Assembly (NCBI RefSeq): GCF_020497125.1
Contig: NC_059075.1
Coordinates: forward strand, 105,377,222 to 105,441,221
DNA length: 64,000 nt
DNA from: Mauremys mutica
Taxonomy: Eukaryota > Chordata > Testudines > Geoemydidae
Reading direction: 5' to 3'
A program made the position numbers and the translations under genes. Below, one piece after another: positions 52,280 to 63,785 of the stretch (positions are counted from its first letter, which is position 1; the number at the start of each line of letters is the position of its first letter). The notes beneath the pieces were generated by a model. It saw only the letters and a program-made list of their open reading frames with translations, did not search any database and had not been told where the DNA came from.

Positions 52280-54100
52280 TTCTGTTTTACAAAGGGAAAG
52301 TCTCCCAAGCAGAGAGTAGTTCACAAGGGCTGGTCTGAGTAAAGAATCCATTACACAGACTTGTTGGTCCTAGGATTCCCTCTACTGAATTGTGTTTGGT
52401 AGCCTCTTGTGTTGCCTATCACAATACAGTTATTTGCCAGGACATACAGAGCTATCCTAGTGCAAAAGATGTGCTTTTTCTGACCTTCCAAGGGGTTATT
52501 TTTGACTTCTCTTATATGCCCAAGATCCCTTACACAGGTCACACACTGAATTAACTGATCTTTAAAAAGCCTTTGCCTGAGGGGTCTGAAACACTGCAGA
52601 TGATTCATTATTCTCCCTTTTAAAATATGTCCTTCTCGCATTCAAATCCTGCAGACACCAAAGCCGTGTGCATGAATATTTTATAGGTTGAATATTATAG
52701 ATAAATGTCAACAGGCAAACAGCAGATTGCCTATGCGGCTACATTTACTGGAGTACAGATAAGCAGCAGCAACAAAGATAAGGAACCAAGGGCCCACCCC
52801 GTGGTAAGCACTGGCTCAGAGGTATGGAGTGCTCTCAACTTTCAATACTCTGCACCTCACAGGATCAAGTCCACTACAACACTTAGTCATAAAGGCTTTA
52901 AAGGAAAATAGATTTGTGCATTTGATGTACTTCCCTCATCATAATCATGCACAACTAATTAGAAACAATGCAAGAACTGGTGGACCGATGTCAACCAAAT
53001 ATATGGACCCAGGCCCAGAATTAAACAATTGAAAATAACAAATACACCTTACCCACATGCTCCTGAATATGTAAATGGGCTTTAAATTGCATTCTGATGG
53101 CCAGAGGCCTGGGCTCTATTTACCTAATGGCTGGAGTGAATTCTGGAGTCAATACACTCTCCCTAAACTGAAAATGCGCTACCTCAGTTTGCAGGGACTA
53201 AGTGTAAGGAGATCAGTTGATCCAGCTGCCACATTTGTAGGTGGGAAGGAAGGTGACTAGTCAGAGATGACTAGATGACCAGGAGCCAAGGCAAGGGACT
53301 TTACAGATCAAAGTCAAAATCCTGACAGTTTATTTTACATCTGAGTCCCATTGAGGATCCACACCAGTATGGCACTAAATTGTGTCTGTAACTCTCCTTC
53401 CTTCTAACATAAAAACATTAAATATTAAAAGCTTTTAATAGAACATTTAATGAATAAAATGCACCAGCATACACAAAGGGGCCCCAAAAGACAGAAAACA
53501 ATGACCAAATCAGGGTAAAGATGTTCAGAAACAAATACTGCACCAATTAGCAAAGAACATTCCCAGCACACAGGCACAAGGTAAAAACATTCCAAAGACA
53601 GAGCTTCCACAAGACCAGACCATACTCCACAGCATGGAGCAGCAGTACCAGCCAATCAGGGTGTTGCCAATTTTTTTTTTTTTGAACAATCACACGTATC
53701 TATTTTAAAATATATTTGCATTCTCGGCCACACCTTGGTTGTTAGCGCAAGCACCAGCCAGCTGCTTAGTACATATGGCTGGGGTGAACTGTATGCAAAA
53801 CTGAGAGAAAAAGAACAAATGTAAAGAAAACAAGTTGTATAGATCCTGATCCTGCCAGGGAGCGAGAGCCCACATTTCCAGCCAAGACAATGGGAGTAGA
53901 GGGTGCTCAGTTCCATTAAGGAGGTACATCCCAGTATCAGGTCCTAAAAATAAAGAAATCTAAAATCCTGTCGATGGTAAGATTTCTCTTTGAGTCTGGA
54001 GTCAGATGTGCTATTTCCCTTGCGTAACAGTCACACTCACGTTATTAAGCAAAATGTATCAGGTCTTGCAAAGCAACATGGCTACATTGAACTTGTTCAG
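52280..54100. other. Intergenic region, nothing recognised
   Basis: AT-rich DNA with short overlapping open frames on both strands; no exon, RNA gene or clear repeat could be supported. Confidence 0.45.
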
Positions 54101-54109
54101 TGTGATCTG

Positions 54110-54335
54110 GATGAAGGCACAGGGGACTGGGATTCAATAACCTCTGAGTTCTAGTACTAGATGTACCACTGACCCACTGTATATCCCTGGGGAAGCAGCA
54201 ACTGTTCTGTGCCTCAGTTTCCCCATCAAAAAACTGAGGACAACAATCGTACTTAATTACCTAGAAGGGTGGGGGGGGGGTTTAGTTAATATTGTGAAAT
54301 GCCTTGAAGAATGTAAGGCATTATATAAGTGTAAC
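54110..54335 (+). repeat. MIR-type SINE remnant
   Basis: The order ctctgagttctagtactaga, ccactgacccactg, ctgtgcctcagtttccccat, gaaatgccttgaagaatgta and gcattatataagtg follows the MIR/CORE-SINE consensus in forward orientation. Confidence 0.7.
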
Positions 54336-54496
54336 CTTGGGCAAGACATTTTGCCTCACTATGCATCTGTTTCCCTCTCAGCCGTTGTCTTATTGAGATT
54401 TTAATCTCTTTGAGGTAGTATTTGTACAGTGCCTAGCACTGTGCCACCTTGATTTCAGTTGGGGCTTCTAGGCACTACAGTAAATAAAAAATGGTA
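54336..54496 (+). repeat. SINE-like remnant with a 'gcctagcaca' tail
   Basis: It reads ttgggcaagacattttgcct, then tttaatctctttgaggtagt, gtacagtgcctagcactgtg and ggggcttctaggcactacag, a tail also seen at 55325-55430. It follows the preceding MIR-type copy directly. Confidence 0.55.
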
Positions 54497-55324
54497 GGTG
54501 CTAAGTATCAGTATCCTAGTACCTGTGATGCAACCTCAAGCTAGTTAGTACCTGTCACCTGCTTACAGTTTGTTACTGATTTCAGCCGTGCTGCATGATG
54601 AACCTGAACCAACAGACGGTGTCATAGAGAAAACAATCAGTCATGCCTCACCCCAAGCTCCCTGCTCTTGCCAGTGCTGTTTTCCTCATTTGAAGACTTC
54701 CATCAGGTTAAACGATGGGATTGTACGCAATATCCAGAGCCGTACAGACAGATCTGTGCCTCATCCCAATGAAAAGTATGGGAGAGGGGCTGTAAAGAAA
54801 GCCCCTTTGTTGAGATGGATCAAAACCACCACCCCTAGACCTGAGCTGCCCCAAACTCTGGGCAAAGCTGGCAGGGGATCCACATCTGAACTCTGCGGCT
54901 AACCTCTAGATTGGCAATGGGCAGAACCAGATCTCTAACTCCAAACTCCTGCCTCCCCCAGACCATTGGGAGAGTTCAGACCCCATGGCCTGCCCACCTC
55001 AAGCCCATACTGATAGTTCATATCATACAATCGCTGATTAACTTAAAGCCAGTGTGTGTCTGTGTAGAATAGCACAAAACCTCATCTCTAATTATTTACA
55101 TAAAGCAACACTAGGTAGACGCAGCAGAAAGTGAAGGGGGCTTGACCAGTAAGCAGAAGGCTTTCTTACTATCTCATTGTCTGGCTGGTTCTCACTCAAA
55201 GGCAGCAGAGCTGTTGAAGGGACAGGGAAACCCTTCCCTTGAAGATGGCTCCATTGTGACTCTAGGCACCTTTTTTTGCCTAGAACATATGTGCTATGAT
55301 TGATATTTAGCTGCCTTTTTTTGG

Positions 55325-55430
55325 TTAGTTCTTTAGGGCAGAGACTGCCTGTGTTCACACGGAGCCTAGCACAATGGGGTCCTAGACCATGTTTAGGATC
55401 CCTATAACCATCCAAATAAATAGTAAGTGG
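55325..55430 (+). repeat. Fragment of the same SINE-like tail
   Basis: The blocks gttctttagggcagagactg, cctagcacaatggggtccta and ataaatagtaa match the tail of 54336-54496. Confidence 0.55.
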
Positions 55431-56724
55431 CCTTTGCAGACTGTTTCTCCATAGCAGAGCCCTATAACTATGCCTTAAAAAGGTTCCGTTACCTGATGAA
55501 GAACCAGCGAGCCTGCTTCTCCCAGCTTGATGTTGAAAGAGCCCGGCTCTGTGAAACAATCAGCCACTGCCTGACCATTACTGCTATTAGGGCTGAGCCA
55601 GCCCAGCTGCAGCGCTTTTAAAGCACCTCAGGTGTGGCACTGAGCTCTGGAAATGAGGCCAGGATAACACCAGCCCTCAAAGATTTAGGGTCTGTAACGA
55701 TATCTGTGATAAAGAGAACACTTTGATCAGATATGAATAAAAGCTATGGAGAAGTTACGTATTAGCTCTGACTAGCTTGTCTCCCATTTATTTTTGTATG
55801 TGACTTGGCCATCTGTCCGGTGTCATGAAAAAGGGGTTATAATTCATACAATGATCTTCACTATTTTTTAAATGCTGATTTCTAGGTGATTGTTGCCACT
55901 GGCACTAATATTGTGCACAACAGAGAACAAATATTAGTGCCATTGCATGCACTGTGCCCAACATGGCCTAAATGGATTGTTAATCTCTTTCCAGGACTCT
56001 GTGCACTGCCTCCCACTATAGTTCATAGGCTTGTGAAATGCCCCCAAAGGAATCCTGGGGGAATGAAAACTAACAGCTGCTGAATGTGATTAAGAATTTT
56101 AAAATAAGGGAAAGGGGTTTCTTTCCTCCAAGAGGAGTATAGGGAGGCTTGGCAGAATTCAATTTTAATTTTTTAAATAATTTTGTTGGATAGGATGACC
56201 TGACGTCCTTTTTTTAAAGTCTGGCTCCCAGCGCTGTGCGGAGAACCAGACCCTGGTCTGAGCACTCAGCCGGCAGGCTCCTTCCTTCCCCCTGCCTCTG
56301 GCTGAGCTGGTGCCCCTGGAAAGCCCAAGACCTGAGCCCTGCATGTGCCAAAGCCCCGCACAGCACTGGCACAGTGTAGCCTCTCTGCCCCTCAGCTAAG
56401 CTCTGAAGTGGTGGGGGAAGCAATTTCCAGTCTGTTTGCACCCTGATCCTGCAGGCTCCACAGCACCCTCTTCACCTGCTCTGGGTCCTGCCCCCATCAG
56501 GGAGTGCGGGGCTGGTCCATCCCCTAGGCACCCTCCCCTGCTGAGCCACCTCCCTGGCCAGTTCGCTGAAGCCCCTGCACTCAGGTTCCCTGGTCCCTGG
56601 TACTCAATGCATCCTTAGGGCTTAACCCCTTCCTACCCATGCTGTAGCTGGAGGTGGCTGGATTATGTCAGTGGCCAGCAGCAGCCTGGAGGTATTAGCT
56701 GCCTTTCGACACTGTGCAGGCAAA

Positions 56725-57590
56725 ATAACCCCAACTATACATACAATATGATGGGGGCTATTTTAGCTACAACAAATCAGGAAAAAGATCTTGGAGTCAT
56801 TGTGGATAGTTCTCTGAAGATGTCCACGCAGTGTGCAGAGGTGGTCAAAAAAGCGAACAGGATGTTAGGAATCATTAAAAAGGGGATAGAGAATTAGACG
56901 GAGAATATATTATTGCCCTTATATAAATCGATGGTACGCCCACATCTTGAATACTGCGTAGAGATGTGATCGCCTCATCTCAAAAAAGATATACTGGCAC
57001 CAGAAAAGGTTCAGAGAAGGGCAACTAAAATGATTAGGGGTTTGGAATGGGTCCCATATGAGGAGAGATTAAAGAGGCTGGGACTTTTCAGCTTGGAAAA
57101 GAGGAGACTAAGGGGGGATGTGACAGAGGTATATAAAATTATGAGTGATGTGGAGCAAGTAGATAAGGAAAAGTTATTTACTTATTCCCATAATACAAGA
57201 ACTAGGGGTCACCAAATGAAATTAATAGGAAGCTGGTTTAAAACAAATAAAAGGAAGTTCTTCTTCACACAGCGCACAGGCAACCTGTGGAACTCCTTAC
57301 CTGAGGAGGTTGTGAAGGCTAGGACTATAACAGCGTTTAAAAAAGAACTGGATAAATTCATGGAGGTTAAGTCCATTAATGGCTATTAGGCATGATGGGT
57401 AAGGAATGGTGTCCCTAGCCTCTGTGTGTCAGAGGGTGGAGATGGATGGCAGGAGAGAGATCACTTGATCATTGCCTATTGGGTTCACTCCCTCTGGGAC
57501 ACCTGGCATTGGCCACTGTCAGTAGACAGGATACTGGGCTAGATGGACCTTTGGTCTGACCCAGTACGGCTGTTCTTATGTACTTTAGTA
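56725..57590 (+). mobile_element. CR1 LINE 3' end
   Basis: A 5'-truncated CR1 in plus orientation. It holds the C-terminal part of ORF2 and a 3' UTR ending tggtctgacccagtacggct. It is closely similar to 26773-27600 read in reverse. Confidence 0.9.
56740..57389 (+). pseudogene. CR1 ORF2 C-terminal remnant
   Basis: The best frame, 57030-57389, reads [20 protein letters not shown], then [20 protein letters not shown] and [20 protein letters not shown], ending [10 protein letters not shown] before a stop. Upstream, at 56740-57029, the continuation is broken by stops and frame changes. All catalytic blocks are missing. Confidence 0.88.
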
Positions 57591-58124
57591 AGATTTCAAA
57601 ATGTGTGGAAATTTCCAGAAATGAGAATTGCATCAGCTAAGCCCACCTGATGACAGTGCAACCTCCCTCTCCCTCCCGCCAAAAAAAAAAAAGTGTTAAG
57701 ATTTCAACCAGCACCTCATTCTAATAAGTAGCAAGAACTCTACACTACAAGACTATTTCGAATCAACTTAATTCGAATTTGTGGAATCGACCTTATGAAG
57801 TCGAAGTTGTGTATCCACACTAAATACACTAGTTCGAGTGTATGAGTCCACAGTAACGGGGCCAGCGTCGACTTTGGAAGCGGTGCACTGTGGGAAGCTA
57901 TCCCACAGTTCCTGCACTCCCCGCTGCCCATTGGAATTCTGGGATTTCCCCCCAATGCATGCTGGGGGGGGAAAATGTGTCGAGGGTGGTTTTGGGTAAC
58001 TGTCATCATTGAACCGTCAATCACGCCCTCCCTCCCTCCCTCCCTGAAAGCGCCTGCGGGCAATCTGTTCGTGCACTTTTCTGCTCAGTGACAGCGCGGG
58101 CGCCACAGCACTTTGAGCACGGAT

Positions 58125-58498
58125 CCCGCTGCAGTTATGGCCGTTGTCAACTCCTCGCACCTTATCGTCCACCTCTTCCACAGTCAGCTGCTAAGAAATA
58201 GGGCTACTTTTCAATGGTGCTGCGAGCACTGGTGGACCATGGGGGACGTTTTACCAACATCAACGTCGGGTGGCCAGGCAAAGTTCAGGACGTGCGTGTT
58301 TTCAGGAACTATGGTCTGTTTAGATGCCTGCAGGAAGGTAGTTTCTTCCCGGACCACAAAATAAGTCTTGGGGATGTGCAGATGCCTATAGTGATCGTCG
58401 GGGACCCAGCCTACCCGCTAATGCCCTGGCTCGTGAAGCTCTGTGCAGGCGCCTTGCACAGCGACAAGGAACTCTTCAAGTACCAGCGAGCAGCATGA
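58125..58498 (+). pseudogene. Harbinger DDE transposase (HARBI1-like), truncated
   Basis: From 58214 the frame reads MVLRALVDHGGRFTNINVGW, PGKVQDVRVFRNYGLF and MPIVIVGDPAYPLMPWL, then SDKELFKYQRAA and stop. These are the conserved catalytic-core blocks of PIF/Harbinger transposases, with the Asp of GRFTNINVGWPGKVQD and of GDPAYPL visible. A TAG codon just before (58199-58201) interrupts the upstream part (QLLAPYRPPLPQSAAKK), and the C-terminal block with the final catalytic Glu is missing. An AATAAA-like signal follows near 58630. No active enzyme can come from this copy. Confidence 0.85.
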
Positions 58499-59110
58499 CC
58501 TGTGACTGTTCAGTTTCTTTACAGAGAAGCTGAACCTGCCCCTGTTTCTTTACCAAGTGACTGTTGACTATCATCTGCAGTTACATACCCCACCCACCCT
58601 GCTTCCCCAACTTCCAACACACGTTTAAAAATAAAATACATGTTCCACTGTAACTTTACAAAGGTTTCTTTATTGATGACTTTGCGTTACAGGGTTGAAA
58701 CTGGGACACGGACTGTGCTGGGTAGGGTGTGCGGTGATGTAAAGACCGCCTGTAAACGCGAGGAATGACAGGCTCCTGCTCCCAGAGCGGTCTGCAGTGC
58801 CGGACTGGATGTTTCAACGGAGCCTGCCATCCCTCCTTTTTGGGACTCTGTGTGCGGGGGCTATGTGGCCTTTTGGCGGGGGAGGACGGATACAGATTCC
58901 TCTGCTGCGTGGCTCTGTGGTCCAGGACAGGGACCGTTGCATGAGATCTGTAACCCCCATCCCCCGCTACAAATACACGTACCCCCCCACCCACACAGAA
59001 CCTGCAAACCACCTCCCATACCGACCAGGGTGCGTACTGACAGCAGTGTGTGTGTGACCTGCTGCTGATCGCTGGTACTTGAAGAGTTCCTTGTCGCTGT
59101 GCAAGGCGCC
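58448..59110. repeat. 42-bp inverted duplication spanning the transposase 3' end
   Basis: Bases 58448-58489 (encoding SDKELFKYQR in the transposase) recur as an exact reverse complement at 59069-59110. Outside the 42 bases the two sides diverge quickly. The arms are 579 bases apart. Confidence 0.8.
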
Positions 59111-60124
59111 CATGTCTGTACCCTGGTAAAGGTGATTGTCCTGTCAAATTACCAACCCCCTTTCCCCCCCTTCAAACACAGTCTCCTCTAAAAGAACATG
59201 ACGGAAACAGTAATTAACAGAAAAGTATTTTTTATTATCAACTAGACAGTTAGGGGATGAAACTGGGATGGGGGCTTGGGTGAGGCGGGAAGGAAAGGAC
59301 TTCTCAAAATTTAGGGTATGAGAGCTTTTCGGTACTTGAGCACTCTGCTGGGGTGCAGTGACAGTTTACACGGCCTCTGGCGCCCCCTCCTTCTGGTTAT
59401 TTTGGTTGAGGGGGGTATGGGACTTTGTGGCGGGGGAGGGCGGTTGCAGATACACTGCAGGGGGGCTCTGTCCTCCTGCCTGAGGTCCTGCAGAACATGC
59501 ACAAGGCGCAGGAGCATGTCCATTTGCTCCCTCATTAGTGCAAGCAGCGTTTGAGTCGCCTGTTTGTCTTCCTCACGCTACCTCTCCTCCTGTGTGAGCG
59601 CTGGTACAGAGAGAGGGTCTCCCTCCACTGGCTCTGCTGGTCCGCCTCATCTTGGGAGCACCCCATAAGTTCAGCGAACATCTCGTCCCCTGTCTTTTTC
59701 TTTCGCCGCCTAATCTTTGCCAGCCTCTGTGAGGGGGATGCTGTGGCGGGTCTGGAGACAGTCGAAGCTGTGTGATGGGAAAAAGGGAGTGAATTCCTTG
59801 CAAAGATAAATTTTTGAGAACAATGAACACAGTCTAGTCTGTCTCTGTGAATTCTGGGTTGAGATCCCAGTGCCTGATGGGGCAAAAACCATTTTCGCGG
59901 GTGGTTCTGGGTAAATGTCGTCAGTCATCCCTTCCTCCGGGAAAGCTACAGGAGACAATCATTTCAAGCCCGTTTTCCCTGGATTGCCCTGGCAGACGCC
60001 ACAGCGTGGAAACCATGGAGCCTGTTTTGCCTTTTGTGCCTGTCACCGTATGTGTACTAGATGCCGCTGACAGAGGCGGTCCAGCAGCGCTACACAGCAG
60101 CATGCTTTTGCTTTTGCATGACAG

Positions 60125-60910
60125 CAGAGGTGGTTACCAGCCATACTGTACCATCTACCATACCATAAATTGGTAATAAGATGGGCATGGTTACCAGTCC
60201 TTTTGCACTGCACCATTTGCTGCTGCCATAAGTGCCCCTGGCTGCTCTTAGCCAGGGGCGCAAAAGCCAAAATTGGGAATGACTCCCTGAGTCAATCCCT
60301 CCTTTTTGGTATCTAAAAATAGAATCAGTCCTGCCTAGAATATGGGCAAGTGTACTAGAGAACCACTGTATCAGAGAACCAGAGAGCACAGCTGCTCTGT
60401 GTCAGATCCTGCATAGATTATGAGCTGTATGCTATTCACAGGGTGTACTCCTGCAACAACCCCACCTGTTCATTCCATTCTTCCCCAGCCTTCCTGGGCT
60501 ACCATAGCATTGTCCCCCCACTTGTGTGATGAAGTAATAAAGAATGCAGGAATAAGACACAGTGACTTGTTAGTGAGAAATGAGTGGAAGGCAGCCTCCA
60601 GTTGCTATGATAGTCCACATAGGACATTAAGGAGTGTGGAGGAGAGGAGCCCAGCATCCTGCTGCTAGTCCAGGGGCAATTGAATCTTTTCTTTACACAT
60701 GAAGGGTGGGGGCTGATGAAGCTCAGCCCCCTGTTGCTATGATATCAGCCATACTGTACCATCTACCAGGAAAAATTAGGGCCAGGCACCCTTGATCGAC
60801 CTAACGGATGGTAGTCTGCATGGTTACCAGTCCTTTTGCACTGCCCCATGTGCCAATAGGCTGATGATGACGATGGATATCAGTCTTATTGTACCATCAG
60901 CCATCCATAG
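60125..60910 (+). repeat. Dispersed direct repeats inside the Harbinger MYB intron
   Basis: The module ccatactgtaccatctacca...catggttaccagtccttttg...cactgcaccat occurs at about 60140-60220 and again at about 60750-60850, with a third, shorter form at about 60875-60905 (cagtcttattgtaccatcag). Spacing differs because of indels. Confidence 0.7.
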
Positions 60911-61333
60911 CGTGGGGGGAGCAAGGATGTTGGTGTTGAGTGCTGCACCATCGCGTCTATCTGCAGCATTCAGTAAAGATAGGGTGACATGTAAAAGAGT
61001 CAAGAGAGGATTGTTTTCCCTTTCACTTCTGGGGGTGGGTGGGGGGCTGCGTAAATTGCCGAGCTATGCCCTGACCCACCGCGGACACTGTTTTTGACCC
61101 TAGAAGCATTTGGAGCTCAGCCAAGAATGCAAATCCTTTTCGGAGACAGCAGGAACTGTGGGATACCTTGCGTCCTCAGTCCCCCCTCCCTCCATGAGCG
61201 TCCATTTGATTCTTTGGCTTTCCGTTACGCTCGTCACGCAGCAGCGTGCTGAGTCTCTGCTATGCCGTCTGTCCGGAGATTTTTTAAAAATACTTTGGAC
61301 CAGGCGTAACATTACAGTAATTCCCCTAGTTAG

Positions 61334-61684
61334 ATGCAGGAGTCTCCGAGCGAGATCACCCTGAGGACGGTCACTGAAGGAGATAGAGAGTGCATGCTGC
61401 GTGAAAGCCAGCACAAACCAGGGCCCTATGCAGCCGTGCTCGGGGAGGCAATGCTCCCTGAGTACCTCATGAAAGCCTCACGCGGAAAAGTGTGCTACCA
61501 CGGAGCACCCAATAAGGCAGCTCTCCCCAGGAACCTCCTGCGGAGGCTTTTCGATTACCTCCAGGAGAGCTTCGTGGAGATCTCCCAGGAGGATTTCTGT
61601 TCTATCCCCATATATAGAGAGACCTCCTTTTTACATACTTCAGATTCCTGTTATATTAAGAATAAAAGTTTCCATGGTTAAAGC
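61334..61684 (+). CDS. Unidentified 115-codon open frame inside the MYB intron of the Harbinger element
   Basis: I do not recognise this protein. The frame starts MQESPSEITLRTVTEGDREC, is hydrophilic at first, contains PYAAVLGEAMLPEYLMKASR and an amphipathic LPRNLLRRLFDYLQESFVEI segment, and ends KNKSFHG before the stop. There is no signal peptide, membrane segment or Cys/His cluster. It lies opposite to the MYB gene, wholly within its intron, ending just before the MYB donor site. It is longer than most chance frames here and has protein-like composition. It could be a third transposon protein, an exon of a larger product, or chance. Confidence 0.35.
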
Positions 61685-62904
61685 ACTTACCGACTGCTCC
61701 TTCCCCTGATTCAGGATCCGGGTTAATGGCCGGGGACGGTTGGTAGGGGATCTCCGTGACGGTGATGAAGAGATCCTGGCTGTCGGGGAAAGCAGCGTTG
61801 TAAGCGCTCTCGCCTGCCTTGTCCTCCACAAACCCTTCCTCATTTTCCCCGTCCGCGAACATCGCCGAGGAACTGGCCGTCGACACTGTCCCATCGTCAG
61901 AGTCCACGGTCACTGGTGGGGCAGTGGTGGCAGGCTCCGTAGCGTCCGTTTGCCGCTTTGATTTTTTTGGTAGCCTTGTCTGGGGTCCTTGATTTTCACG
62001 CGGCGCTGTGTTGCATCCCGCCTGTATCCTCTGTCTCTCATGGCTTTGGAGACCTTCTCGTAGGTCTTTGCATTCCGTTTTTTGGAGCGCAGCTCCGAAA
62101 GCACAGACTCCTCGCCCCACACACCGATCAGATCCAAGAGTTCCCGGTCAGTCTATGCTGGGTCCCTCTTTCTATTCAGAGATTACATGAACTCCTCTGC
62201 TGGAGAGCTCTGCATCGCTGCCGGTGCTGCTGAGCTCGCCCCGATGTCCAACCACGAAATGAGATTCTAACTGTCCAGACAGGAAAAGGAATTCAAATTT
62301 TCCCGGGACTTTTCCTGTGTGGCTGGTCAGAGCATCCAAGCTCGGTCTGCTGTCCAGAGCGTCAACAGAGTGGTGGGATAGTTCCCGGAGCTAGTAAGTT
62401 CGATTTGCATCCACACTTAGCCTAATTTGACATAGCCATGTCGAATTTAGCGCTACTCCCCTCGTCGGGGTGGAGTACCGAATTCGAACTAAAGAGCCCT
62501 CTAGGTCGAATTAAATGGCTTCCTGGTGTGGACGGGTGCGCGGTTAATTCGAATTAACGCTGCTAAATTCGAATTAAAGTCCTAGTGTAGACCAGGCCTA
62601 GGTCTTTGTAATTCCACTTGGCTCTGCCACAAGGATATTTTAATGCATGGGAACAGATAAAGAGACTAAATTGTTTGGGTGCATAGAAATCTCTTAGTGC
62701 AAGCTAAGAGGGGATCCATTTTTGAGCCTTTGGTTCTCTTTAGGTTAGGACAAACCTTTGAAGGAGGAATAGTGCAGATGACTGAAGAGCACAGGGGCAT
62801 GTATAAACGTGATTATTTTATGCACGGTACAATGTATTTCACCCTGCTACACATGTAACAATCACTAAAGTTCTTGCTCAGCCATACTTTGTTATTTCTG
62901 GTTT

Positions 62905-62970
62905 TAGGAACACAGGACTGGAAGGGACCTTTTGGGACATCAAGTCCACTCCCTGCCATCACATAATCAA
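62905..62970 (-). repeat. CR1 fragment
   Basis: The blocks ggaacacaggactggaaggg, accttttgggacatcaagtc and cactccctgcc resemble the reverse of a CR1 3' end. Confidence 0.55.
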
Positions 62971-63489
62971 CTGAATGACAATAAAAGACATCTCAATCCT
63001 TTTTATCTGTTTCACTCAGTCCATTTTAGGCTCTGGTCTAGTCTAATCGACTTAAGGTATGTCTAAAGCACCTAACAGCATGGCATCTAAGTGCCAATCC
63101 AGAACCCCTTGATAATAATAATTAGCAATTTTATAGGTTTATGTGTGTTAATACCGGGGTGGGGGGAGGGGCAAACAGCTGTGCATCTCTCTCTATCAGT
63201 GTTATAGAGGGCGAACAATTTATGAGTTTACCCTGCATAAGCTTTATACAGGGTAAAACAGATTTATTTGGGTGTAGACACCCTTGGGAGTTGAGCATCT
63301 GAGTGTTAAGGACAAGAACACTTCTGTAAACTGCTTTCAGGTAAACCTGCAGCTTTAGGGCAAGTAATTCAGATGCTGGGTCTGTGTTGGAGCAGACGGC
63401 TCAGCAAGACAGGGTGCTGGGGTCCCGAGCTGGCAGGGAAAACACGGGCAGAAGTCTTGGCATATCACTTGGCAGTTCCCAATGGGGTT

Positions 63490-63592
63490 CCTATGATCCA
63501 CCCCGTCACAAATATTATCTTCGTTTTACAGATGGAGAAACTGAGGCAGAAAGATGAAGGGACTCATCCCAGGGTGCAGAACAAATTAATGG
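63490..63592 (-). repeat. MIR-type SINE fragment
   Basis: It reads ttttacagatggagaaactg, aggcagaaagatgaagggac and tcatcccagggtgcagaa, the reverse of the MIR core. Confidence 0.7.
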
Positions 63593-63607
63593 GTAAACTA
63601 CTATGTA

Positions 63608-63785
63608 GATTAATAGATTCCTAGGCCAGAACGGACCACTGTGATCATCTCATCTGGACCTCCTGTATCACACAGGCCACGGAACTTCTTCAAAATAATT
63701 CCTAGAACAGATCTTTTAGAAAAAACATCCCATTTGAACTCAGAACATCCTGATGCTCAGTCCCCTGACCTTTTCTTCAGAACAC
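63608..63785 (-). repeat. CR1 (L3-like) fragment
   Basis: The blocks aggccagaacggaccactgt, gatcatctcatctggacctc, ctgtatcacacaggccacgg and gatcttttagaaaaaacatc match the same old CR1 as 35773-37085 and 10012-10205. Confidence 0.7.

Larger units (their letters stand above)
59225..62260 (-). pseudogene. Harbinger MYB/SANT-like protein, two-exon gene, broken
   Basis: In PIF/Harbinger elements this DNA-binding partner brings the transposase to the transposon ends and to the nucleus. Exon 1 (about 62200-61689) encodes the trihelix/MYB-like domain TDRELLDLIGVWGEESVLSE, RNAKTYEKVSKAMRDRGYRR, DATQRRVKIKDPRQGYQK, then an acidic linker (VDSDDGTVSTASSSAMFADG, FPDSQDLFITVTEI). A strong donor, TCG|GTAAGT, and an acceptor, CACACAG|CTTCG near 59774, mark a 1.9-kb intron. 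Exon 2 reads SPSQRLAKIRRRKKKTGDEM, FAELMGCSQDEADQQSQW and, in another frame, MREQMDMLLRLVHVLQDLRQ. A Trp-to-stop change at 62152-62154, a frameshift in the T7 tract at 61962-61968 and one near 59540 inactivate it. A minus-strand AATAAA lies near 59230. Confidence 0.8.
57732..62598. mobile_element. PIF/Harbinger transposon, near full length, 4.9 kb
   Basis: The right end reads TAGTGTAGACCAGGCC and the left end carries CTCTACACTACAAG; TAG flanks both sides (57729-57731 and 62599-62601). Subterminal AT-rich palindromes (ttaattcgaatt, ttcgaactaa, cttaattcgaattt) occur at both ends. It carries the two genes of the superfamily, convergently arranged: a DDE transposase on the plus strand and a MYB/SANT-like DNA-binding protein on the minus strand. 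Both are broken. The whole is the likely type of parent of the GGTCTACACT-ended MITEs in this window. Confidence 0.85.

Noticed and set aside
58656..59147. 163-codon minus-strand open frame between the Harbinger genes
   Set aside because: Part of it is the inverted copy of the transposase end read in another frame, and the rest shows no domain.
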